From [Mycobacterium] vasticus (lineage in GTDB: Bacteria; Actinomycetota; Actinomycetes; Mycobacteriales; Mycobacteriaceae): 64,000 bases of DNA. The translations under genes and the position numbers were made by a program. The stretch lies in the NCBI RefSeq assembly GCF_020181595.1, contig NZ_CP084028.1, forward strand, positions 3,425,601 to 3,489,600, read 5' to 3'. Within the stretch, counting starts at the first letter, position 1; each line of letters opens with the position of its first letter. The notes under the pieces were generated by a model. The model did not search any database, had not been told where the DNA came from, and worked only from the letters and a program-made list of their open reading frames with translations. Below are positions 57,633 to 64,000 of the stretch, in pieces.

Positions 57633-58859
57633 TTGATCAAGGTCATGGACGGCTTCCGGGTACTGGAGGTCGCGCAGTACACGTTCGTCCCCGCCGCCGG
57701 CGCCATCCTGGCCGATTGGGGCGCCGACGTCATCAAGGTCGAACACCCGGTGCGCGGCGACACCCAGCGGGGGTTCATCCGGCTGGGCGGGTTCGAGCTC
57801 GACCCCGACCGTCATCCCCTCATCGAGCATCCCAATCGCGGCAAGCGCAGTGTCGGAATCGACGTGTCCACACCCGACGGCCAGCAGGTGCTGCACGAGT
57901 TGGCCGCCACCGCCGACGTGTTCTTGACCAACTACCTGCCGCGTGCCCGGCGCAAGAACCACTTCGACGTGGCCGACATTCGGGCGGTGAACCCGAACAT
58001 CATCTACGCGCGCGGCAGCGCGTACGGCGACAAGGGCCCGCAACGCGACATCGGCGGCTTCGACGGCACCGCGTTCTGGACCCGCAGCGGGGTCGGTCAC
58101 GCCCTGAGCCCCGAGGAGCTCGGAGCTCCTATCTCCCAAGGTATCCCGGCCTTTGGCGACTCGATCGGCGGGATGAACATCGCCGGGGGGATCGCCGCGG
58201 CGCTGCTGCATCGTGAGCGCACCGGGGAGGCCCTCGAAGTCGACGTATCGCTGCTGTCCACGGCGTGGTGGGCGGCCGGCGCCAGCGTGACGCAGGGCAT
58301 GGAGACCGGCGAGGTCATGCGGGCGCCGATGCCGCAGTCCGGTGGCTCACCGGCGAATCCGTTCCTGGGCAACTACACCACCTCCGATGGCGGGACCATC
58401 AACCTGTGCATCGTCAGCCCGACCGGCTACATCCGAGACACCTTCGAGCACTTGGGTATCGGCGAGGCCGCCGATGATCCGCGCTTCGCCGACGTGCTGC
58501 CGCTCATGCAGAACGCCGAGGCGGCCAGCGACCTGATCGTGGCCGCGGTCGCTGCCAAGCCCTTCGAGTATTGGCGCGAGCACCTCAAGACGATGAAGGG
58601 GCAGTGGGCGCCGTTCCAGAGTCTGGTCGAGCTGGCCTCCGACGAGCAGGCCATCGCCAATGACATGATCACCGAGGTCGACGCCGCCGACGGCGGGGCG
58701 CCGTTTCGGGTGGTGCGCGGCCCGGTGCAGTTCAACGGCGAGCCGCTGCAGACCACCCGCGCCCCGCAGGCCTCCGAGCACACCGAGACCGTGCTGCTGG
58801 AGCTCGGAATCGAGTGGGAGCGTATCGAAAAGCTCAAGGAGTCAGGCGCTATCGCCTAG
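57633..58859 (+). CDS. CaiB/BaiF-type (class III) CoA-transferase
   Basis: A 408-residue enzyme that moves CoA between carboxylic acids, or an alpha-methylacyl-CoA racemase relative. The N-terminus [37 protein letters not shown] is the family signature. A catalytic Asp is expected in the block [21 protein letters not shown] at 57633 has AGGAG about ten bases upstream; ATG at 57645 is an alternative. It may move CoA onto an intermediate without ATP, complementing the FadD-type ligase. It overlaps the convergent thioesterase by 11 bases. Confidence 0.9.
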   Translation: MIKVMDGFRVLEVAQYTFVPAAGAILADWGADVIKVEHPVRGDTQRGFIRLGGFELDPDRHPLIEHPNRGKRSVGIDVSTPDGQQVLHELAATADVFLTNYLPRARRKNHFDVADIRAVNPNIIYARGSAYGDKGPQRDIGGFDGTAFWTRSGVGHALSPEELGAPISQGIPAFGDSIGGMNIAGGIAAALLHRERTGEALEVDVSLLSTAWWAAGASVTQGMETGEVMRAPMPQSGGSPANPFLGNYTTSDGGTINLCIVSPTGYIRDTFEHLGIGEAADDPRFADVLPLMQNAEAASDLIVAAVAAKPFEYWREHLKTMKGQWAPFQSLVELASDEQAIANDMITEVDAADGGAPFRVVRGPVQFNGEPLQTTRAPQASEHTETVLLELGIEWERIEKLKESGAIA

Positions 58860-59658
58860 CCTGGTCGTCCCCGCCGTATTTTCTGGCCGCATCGAAGTTG
58901 AAGTTCGCGATCGCGGTCGAGACTCCGCTGCCGATCGGGCCGAGGGTGTCGAACATGCTCGCGCTTCCGGTCGCCACTCCCGCGTCGCTGTAGTGGGTCA
59001 GCGCCGCCAACCCGATGTAGGGGCCGACCGGCAGCCGGCTCAGGGTCAGGGTGTAGTCGGCGTTGATGAAGGCCAGCCCTTTGGTGCTGAAGTTCGTCAT
59101 CGAAGCGGTGACGTCGACGGCCATCGCCGCCCGCACGAACGGCGTGAGCTCCTCGCCGTCGACGAGGTCACGGATCTCGCGCAGCCAGGCGTAGCGCGGC
59201 CCGGCGTGTTGCCACGGAAAGCGATCGCCGTCGTCGTGGCCGTAGGTCCGGATGAACATCGGTACGGAATCATCCAAGCGCGCCGGTTCGGCCGGGACCG
59301 GCGGCAGCGCGACGGCGGTGGTGAAGAACTCACCGTCGGGCTGGGTGCCACGTCGCAGATACAGCGCCGAGGCACGGGCCACCAGCTCGCCGTCTTGGGT
59401 CATCGCGGCGTCGATGGACCGCATCCGCGACCCCGCGCGGATCACCGACGCGGTGACCCGCAGCGGCGCACTGGCCACCCGACGCAGGATCTCGACGGTC
59501 AGCCGCGCCGGCTGCAGATCGTCGTCCGCCGCGTGGTGCTCGATGGCGCGGGCCAGCAGGCCGCCGATCACCTGACCACCGAGCGTCGGCCCCCACCCGC
59601 CGTGGGCGATGGGGTTGGGCACCAGGTCGTTGTCACGACGAACCACGAATGGGATCAC
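58849..59658 (-). CDS. Acyl-CoA thioesterase, double-hotdog type
   Basis: A 269-residue thioesterase of the TesB/4HBT_3 group, two hotdog domains: the first around [24 protein letters not shown], the second around [29 protein letters not shown]. It hydrolyses acyl-CoA to acid and CoA. GTG at 59658 overlaps the upstream epimerase stop by four bases (GTGA). It could release a dead-end or final acid from the pathway. Confidence 0.85.
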   Translation of the reverse strand: MIPFVVRRDNDLVPNPIAHGGWGPTLGGQVIGGLLARAIEHHAADDDLQPARLTVEILRRVASAPLRVTASVIRAGSRMRSIDAAMTQDGELVARASALYLRRGTQPDGEFFTTAVALPPVPAEPARLDDSVPMFIRTYGHDDGDRFPWQHAGPRYAWLREIRDLVDGEELTPFVRAAMAVDVTASMTNFSTKGLAFINADYTLTLSRLPVGPYIGLAALTHYSDAGVATGSASMFDTLGPIGSGVSTAIANFNFDAARKYGGDDQARR

Positions 59659-60650
59659 GTCTTGCTCCGTTCCAGGTAGCACTGCGCAGCACTGCGGATC
59701 GCCTGCTCGGTCGGCTCCGGGTGCCAGCCCAGTTCTCGGGTGGCCTTGCTGTGGTCGGCGGGAGACGTCAACGCCATCAGTCGCGCACCCGTGGCGGTGA
59801 AGGCGAAGTCCCGACGCAGCAGGACTCCAAGGGCGCCGACGAGGTGCCCCACCACATGCAGCACCGCCATCGGTATACCGATGCGAGGCGGTGCGGCCCC
59901 GACCGCTTCGGCCGCGATGGTGAGCATCTCGCGCTGGGTCATGTACTGCTCGGAGATGATGTACCGCTCGCCGATCCGCCCCCGCTCCGCGGCCAGCAGC
60001 ATTCCGCGGGCGGCATCGTCGATCCCCACCACCTCAGATCCCACGCCCCGCGCGTAAGCCGGCATCCGGCCCAGCGCCGCAAGCTGAACGAGCGTGCCCT
60101 GCCGCGGCTGCCAGTCAGGCGGGCCATACGGGTTGGACACGTTCGTGACAACGGCCGGCAACCCCCGGTCGGCCACGTATGACAGCACCAGACGCTCGGC
60201 TTCACGGCGCGAGGCGATGTATCCCCCGCCCTCCTCGGCCCAGTTGAACGGTGTTTGTTCGTCCACCGTTTCGCCGTTGCGGCCCACCGCGATCGCGCCG
60301 ATGGTGCTCAGAAACACGAACCGCTCGAGCTTCGCCTCCACAGCCACGTCCAGGACGTTGCGCAGACCTTCGACATTGGTTCTGAACAGGGGCGCGGGGT
60401 CACGCAGTTCCGCCCTGGTGTCGACGACGCAGTAGTACACGACGTCGCGGTCGGCCATGGCGGCGGCGACCGCCTCGGTGTCGAAGATGTCGCCGTAGCA
60501 CCGCTGCACGTCGAGTCCGTCGATCCCCTTGGTGGAGCTCGACCGGCGCAACAGCACGCGCACGTCGTCGCCGCGTGCGGCCAACTGCCGGGTGACGCAG
60601 GCACCGACGTTGCCGCTGGCGCCCATGACGAGGGCTCGCCGCGTTGTCAC
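59655..60650 (-). CDS. NAD(P)-dependent epimerase/dehydratase (extended SDR)
   Basis: A 331-residue extended SDR. N-terminal motif MGASGNVGACV, catalytic Ser/Thr in FLSTIGA, and Tyr144 in the active-site Y-x-x-x-K position; here the sequence is YIASR, so Lys is replaced by Arg148. The extended C-terminal half matches 3-beta-HSD or dihydroflavonol reductase-like proteins. GTG at 60650 was chosen because the Rossmann motif starts eight residues later. It is the first gene of a pair with the thioesterase, divergent from DUF35. Confidence 0.82.
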   Translation of the reverse strand: MTTRRALVMGASGNVGACVTRQLAARGDDVRVLLRRSSSTKGIDGLDVQRCYGDIFDTEAVAAAMADRDVVYYCVVDTRAELRDPAPLFRTNVEGLRNVLDVAVEAKLERFVFLSTIGAIAVGRNGETVDEQTPFNWAEEGGGYIASRREAERLVLSYVADRGLPAVVTNVSNPYGPPDWQPRQGTLVQLAALGRMPAYARGVGSEVVGIDDAARGMLLAAERGRIGERYIISEQYMTQREMLTIAAEAVGAAPPRIGIPMAVLHVVGHLVGALGVLLRRDFAFTATGARLMALTSPADHSKATRELGWHPEPTEQAIRSAAQCYLERSKT

Positions 60651-60708
60651 TGATCCACTGTCCACATCAGGTCCGGGTCCGTAGTTGGCCAACTTGCTTG
60701 ATTGTAGG

Positions 60709-60729
60709 TTACCGTAAGACTTACAGTTA
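60709..60729. promoter_or_regulatory. TTACNGTAA-type candidate operator, site 5
   Basis: A perfect TTACCGTAA (60709-60717) and TTACAGTTA (60721-60729), start-to-start 12 bp, in the 104-bp gap between the epimerase and DUF35 genes. Confidence 0.7.
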
Positions 60730-60754
60730 AGTAGACCCGTAACGCGGAGGGCCC

Positions 60755-61174
60755 ATGCCGAAAGCGCTCGCACCCGATATCTCCACGTGGCCGGACGCGG
60801 ACCCGCAGCTGATCGCCAGCGCGTGCGGGGACTGTGCCGCCACGGTGTTCCCCGTCCAGCCGCGCTGCCCGCGCTGCAGCGGGGACCGGATGAGCCAGAC
60901 CCTGCTGCCGCGTACCGGCACCCTGGTCGCCTGGACCACCCAGGGCTTCCCGCCCGGCGCGCCCTACCTAGGTCCGACCGGCAAGGACTTCGTCCCGTTC
61001 GGGGTCGGCCTGGTGCAACTCGGTGATGTCATTCGGGTGGAGGGCCGGCTGACCGAAAACGACCCGGAGAAACTGCAATTCGGCATGCCGGTGGAGCTGA
61101 CGATGATCCCGTTCGCCACCGACGCCGACGGCAACGAGATCGTCACCTTCGCGTTCCGGCCGGTGGACGCATGA
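60755..61174 (+). CDS. DUF35 Zn-ribbon/OB-fold protein
   Basis: A 139-residue protein. A rubredoxin-like zinc ribbon (Cys24, Cys27, Cys38, Cys41) precedes the OB fold (GTLVAWTTQGFPPG, VPFGVGLVQLGDVIRVEGRL). DUF35 proteins are obligate partners of thiolase-like enzymes, as in ChsH2-Ltp2 aldolase or HMG-CoA synthase-type complexes. It has GGAGGG as Shine-Dalgarno and overlaps the thiolase gene by four bases, so a complex with that protein is likely. Confidence 0.9.
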   Translation: MPKALAPDISTWPDADPQLIASACGDCAATVFPVQPRCPRCSGDRMSQTLLPRTGTLVAWTTQGFPPGAPYLGPTGKDFVPFGVGLVQLGDVIRVEGRLTENDPEKLQFGMPVELTMIPFATDADGNEIVTFAFRPVDA

Positions 61175-62316
61175 ACGAGGTAGCGATCATCGGGGTGGGC
61201 CTGCACCCGTTCGGCCGCTTCGAGGGCAAGTCCGCGATGGCTATGGCGGTCGACGCCATCTTCGCCGCGGTCGCCGACGCGGGAGTGGATTGGAAAGACA
61301 TCGGCGCGGCCACCGGCGGCAGCTGGACGGTGGCCAACCCGGACGCGATCGTCGGCATGGTGGGGCTCTCGGGCATCCCGTTCACCAACGTGTTCAACGC
61401 CTGCGCCACCGCGGCCAGTGCGGTCAAGGTCTGCGCCGACGGTATCCGGTTGGGCGACTACGACATCGGCATCGCAGTCGGCCTGGACAAGCACCCGCGC
61501 GGCGCGTTCACCGAGGACCCGGCGCTGGTCGGGATGCCGCGCTGGTACGCCGAGAACGGCCAGTACCTGACCACCCAGTTCTTCGGCATGAAGGCCAACC
61601 GCTACCTGCACGACCACAACATCTCCCAGCGGACGCTGGCCCGGGTCGCGGCGAAGAACTTCCGCAACGGGGCGCTGAACCCGAATGCGTTCCGGCGCAA
61701 GCCGATCTCCGAGGACGAGATCCTGGGCTCGGCGATACTGAACTATCCGCTGACCCAGTACATGTTCTGCGCGCCCGACGAGGGTGCGGCGGCGGTGGTG
61801 ATGTGCCGCGCCGACATCGCCCACCGATACACCGATAAGCCGGTGTACCTCAAGGCCACCGAGATCCGCACCCGCAGCTACGGGGCCTACGAGGTGAACA
61901 CCACCTTCGCCCCGGTCACCGAGGACGTGGCCCCCACCGTCTATGCCGCCCGCGCCGCGTTCGAAAAGGCCGGTGTGGCGCCCGTTGACGTCGACGTGAT
62001 CCAGTTGCAGGACACCGACGCCGGCGCCGAGATCATCCACATGGCCGAGTGCGGGTTCTGCGCCGACGGCGATCAGGAGAAGCTGCTCGCCGACGGTGCC
62101 ACCGAGATCGGCGGCTCACTGCCGGTCAACACCGACGGCGGGCTGATCGCCAACGGCGAACCGATCGGCGCGTCCGGACTTCGCCAGATCCATGAGCTGG
62201 TGCGTCAGTTGCGCGGCGAAGCAGGTGAGCGCCAGGTGCCCGGCGAGCCGAAGGTTGGCTTCGCCCAGCTCTACGGCGCCCCCGGGACCGCGGCGGCCAC
62301 CATCTTGACCCGTTGA
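61171..62316 (+). CDS. Thiolase-superfamily (lipid-transfer type) protein
   Basis: A 381-residue thiolase-fold protein. The nucleophile Cys is conserved (NACATAAS, Cys78). The usual G-H-P motif is NGEPIGASG, with Glu330 in place of the catalytic His. The final C-x-G motif reads YGAPGTAAA. Classic thiolysis is thus doubtful. In DUF35-linked relatives such as Ltp2 the reaction is retro-aldol cleavage of a beta-hydroxyacyl-CoA; those lack the Cys, so this protein does not match them either. ATGA overlap with DUF35. Confidence 0.85.
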   Translation: MNEVAIIGVGLHPFGRFEGKSAMAMAVDAIFAAVADAGVDWKDIGAATGGSWTVANPDAIVGMVGLSGIPFTNVFNACATAASAVKVCADGIRLGDYDIGIAVGLDKHPRGAFTEDPALVGMPRWYAENGQYLTTQFFGMKANRYLHDHNISQRTLARVAAKNFRNGALNPNAFRRKPISEDEILGSAILNYPLTQYMFCAPDEGAAAVVMCRADIAHRYTDKPVYLKATEIRTRSYGAYEVNTTFAPVTEDVAPTVYAARAAFEKAGVAPVDVDVIQLQDTDAGAEIIHMAECGFCADGDQEKLLADGATEIGGSLPVNTDGGLIANGEPIGASGLRQIHELVRQLRGEAGERQVPGEPKVGFAQLYGAPGTAAATILTR

Positions 62317-62330
62317 CGACAGGCACCCCC

Positions 62331-63560
62331 ATGACCCAGTTCCGCGACGCACCGATCTTCGATGCCGACCAGCACATGTATGAGACACCGGAAGCGCTTA
62401 CCAAGTTCCTGCCGGAGAAGTACTCGCGGGCAGTGCAATTCGCCCAGATCGGCCGCCAGACCCGGATCATCATCAACAACCGGGTCAGTGACTTCATCCC
62501 GAACCCGACGTTCGAGCGGGTCGCCGCGCCCGGCGCCCACGAGAAGTTCTTCGCGGGCGAGAACACCGAGGGTCTGACACTGCGCGAGATGCAGGGACCG
62601 GCGATCGACGCCCCGGCCGCCACCCGCAATCCGGCGGACCGGGTCACCGAACTGGACCGCCAGGGAGTGACGGAGGCGCTGAACTACCCGACGCTGGCCA
62701 GCCTGGTCGAGCACTCCGCGGCCGACGACCCGGAACTCACGCTCGCGATCATTCACGCGCTGAACCAGTGGATGACGCAGCACTGGAGCTACAACTACGA
62801 CGGCCGGGTGTTCTCCACGCCGATCATCAACCTCTCCGAAGTCGATGCCGCCCAGCGGGAACTGGAGTACATCCTCGATCAGGGCGCCGCGGTCGCACTG
62901 ATCAAGCCCGGACCGGTCAACGGCATCAACGGTTGGCGCTCCCCTGCACTGCCCGAATTCGACCCGTTCTGGCGCGACGTGCAGGCCGCCGGTCTGCCCA
63001 TCGTGCTGCACGCCAGCTACCCGCCGCTGGATGACTACGTCGGCCGCTGGGAGCCGCCCTACACCCAGAACTTCATGGCGCAGAGCGCATTCCGCTGGAT
63101 GGTGCTGGGGCACCGGGAGATCGCAGACATGATCACCGCGCTGATCTGCCACGGCACCCTGACCCGCTTCCCGCAGTTGCGGATCGCCAGCGTGGAGAAC
63201 GGCAGTTCGTGGATCGGGCCGCTGTTTCACGACTTCGGCGAGCTGTACAAGAAGATGCCGCAGAACTTCCCCGAGCACCCGCACGAGGTGTTCCGGCGCA
63301 ACATATGGGTCAGCCCATTCTGGGAGGGCGCCGTCTCCGACGTCGTCGAGACCGTCGGCTGGGACAAGGTGCTGTTCGGCTCCGACTACCCGCACCCCGA
63401 AGGCCTGGCTGAGCCCAAGGGTTTTTGGAAGTACGCCGAGGGCATGGACGTCCGGCGCAGCTACGACTTCATGGGCGACAACGCCCGCCGATTCATGGGG
63501 CTGCCGATCGCGAACCCGGACTCAGCCGCCCTCAAGCCACCGGCGCCCGCCGGCGCCTGA
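62331..63560 (+). CDS. Amidohydrolase family 2 (ACMSD-like) protein
   Basis: A 409-residue TIM-barrel metal enzyme. D-x-H at IFDADQHMYE (Asp13, His15), a His in IVLHASYPP and the last Asp in LFGSDYPHPEG. Members hydrolyse or decarboxylate ring carboxylates; mycobacteria have many of unknown role. I prefer ATG 62331; an in-frame TTG at 62313 overlaps the thiolase stop (TTGA) and would add six residues. It is probably co-transcribed with DUF35 and thiolase. It stops seven bases before the convergent SDR end. Confidence 0.85.
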   Translation: MTQFRDAPIFDADQHMYETPEALTKFLPEKYSRAVQFAQIGRQTRIIINNRVSDFIPNPTFERVAAPGAHEKFFAGENTEGLTLREMQGPAIDAPAATRNPADRVTELDRQGVTEALNYPTLASLVEHSAADDPELTLAIIHALNQWMTQHWSYNYDGRVFSTPIINLSEVDAAQRELEYILDQGAAVALIKPGPVNGINGWRSPALPEFDPFWRDVQAAGLPIVLHASYPPLDDYVGRWEPPYTQNFMAQSAFRWMVLGHREIADMITALICHGTLTRFPQLRIASVENGSSWIGPLFHDFGELYKKMPQNFPEHPHEVFRRNIWVSPFWEGAVSDVVETVGWDKVLFGSDYPHPEGLAEPKGFWKYAEGMDVRRSYDFMGDNARRFMGLPIANPDSAALKPPAPAGA

Positions 63561-63567
63561 CGCCGCC

Positions 63568-64000
63568 TTACTTCGGCGCGAAGCGCTGGCCGGCGTCCAG
63601 GCGGATGCACTGGCCGTTGAGCATCGGGTTCTCGACGATGGCCGCCGCCAGCTTGGCGTACTCCTCCGGCCGGCCCAGCCGCTTGGGGAACGCCGCATCC
63701 TTGGTCAGCACGGCGGCGAACTCGTCGGGGATGCCCTGGGTGAGGCCCGTGGCGAACAGGCTCGGCGCGATCGCCAGCACCCGGATGCCGACGCCGCCGA
63801 GATCGCGGGCCATGGTCAGGCACATCCCGGCGATCGCGGCCTTGGAGGCCGTGTAGGCGATCTGCCCGATCTGGCCTTCGAACGCCGCGATCGACGACGT
63901 ATTGATGATCACCCCGCGTTCGCCGTCTTCGGGCTCGTTGGTGCTCATGTGCCAGGCGGCGAGCCGACTGACGTTGAACGTGCCGGTGACGTTGAGATCC
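63568..64000 (-). CDS. Short-chain dehydrogenase, C-terminal part (HSD10-like)
   Basis: The gene runs off the right edge; about 143 residues are visible. The catalytic Ser is in [14 protein letters not shown] and Tyr/Lys in [24 protein letters not shown] precedes it. GPGVR-like [22 protein letters not shown] and [18 protein letters not shown] match the 3-hydroxyacyl-CoA dehydrogenase type 2 (HSD10) group of mycobacterial SDRs. It may carry out a beta-oxidation dehydrogenation step of the island. Confidence 0.88.
   Translation of the reverse strand, partial: DLNVTGTFNVSRLAAWHMSTNEPEDGERGVIINTSSIAAFEGQIGQIAYTASKAAIAGMCLTMARDLGGVGIRVLAIAPSLFATGLTQGIPDEFAAVLTKDAAFPKRLGRPEEYAKLAAAIVENPMLNGQCIRLDAGQRFAPK

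Noticed and set aside
46927..60729. KstR or KstR2 operators as explanation of the repeated motif
   Set aside because: The motifs I know for these (AAC-N2-GTT and CAAG-N2-CTTG cores) do not match TTACNGTAA.

Overview
The window is a high-GC actinobacterial chromosome segment, almost certainly from the genus Mycobacterium in the broad sense. The evidence is gene order: a mycofactocin locus, the S10 and spc ribosomal protein operons with an arylsulfatase and its formylglycine-generating enzyme between rpsQ and rplN, sppA after rplO, two paralogous mycobacterial SAM methyltransferases, then secY-adk-map. This matches, in reverse orientation, what I recall of the M. tuberculosis Rv0691-Rv0737 region. 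DUF732 and DUF4389 proteins, GTG/TTG starts and four-base ATGA/GTGA overlaps fit the same assignment. The species cannot be named from the sequence alone.

Layout. 1-7.7 kb: end of a two-component histidine kinase, a MarR regulator, a MacB/FtsX-type ABC transporter, a small exported protein, a methyltransferase, a DUF4389 membrane protein and an FAD monooxygenase. 7.8-10.5 kb: map, adk, secY (minus). 10.7-17.5 kb: tandem SAM methyltransferases, a secreted phosphatase/phosphodiesterase, a beta-lactamase-fold hydrolase, a DUF732 protein and sppA. 17.6-21.8 kb: spc operon (rplN to rplO, minus). 22.0-26.5 kb: FGE and arylsulfatase (minus) and a divergent orphan EccE-like protein (plus). 26.6-32.0 kb: S10 operon (rpsJ to rpsQ, minus). 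32.4-35.9 kb: DUF4442 protein, lipoprotein carboxylesterase, cytochrome P450. 35.9-43.1 kb: complete mycofactocin locus mftA-mftG (minus) with divergent mftR; mftA is a 31-residue gene ending in the IDGMCGVY core.

43.1 kb to the right edge is a catabolic island: F420-type LLM oxidoreductase, alpha/beta hydrolase, Baeyer-Villiger-like monooxygenase, KshA-like Rieske oxygenase, isochorismatase-fold protein, acyl-CoA synthetase, two aldehyde dehydrogenases, beta-hydroxyacid dehydrogenase, three SDR-type proteins, two P450s, CaiB/BaiF CoA-transferase, acyl-CoA thioesterase, DUF35/thiolase pair and an amidohydrolase. Together they look like a pathway that hydroxylates and cleaves a hydrophobic, possibly cyclic (terpenoid- or steroid-like) substrate, activates it with CoA and shortens it. 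The substrate is not evident.

The most interesting observation is a shared candidate operator: pairs of 9-mers close to TTACNGTAA, start-to-start distance 12 bp, at five promoter regions of the catabolic island (about 46.94, 52.57, 54.73, 57.56 and 60.71 kb). Four are divergent promoters and one precedes a P450. I did not see it in the mft promoter. This suggests a single regulon whose regulator lies outside the window. Several island enzymes also lack family hallmark residues (BVMO fingerprint His to Tyr, isochorismatase triad replaced, thiolase His to Glu, SDR Lys to Arg), so assigned chemistries should be treated with care.
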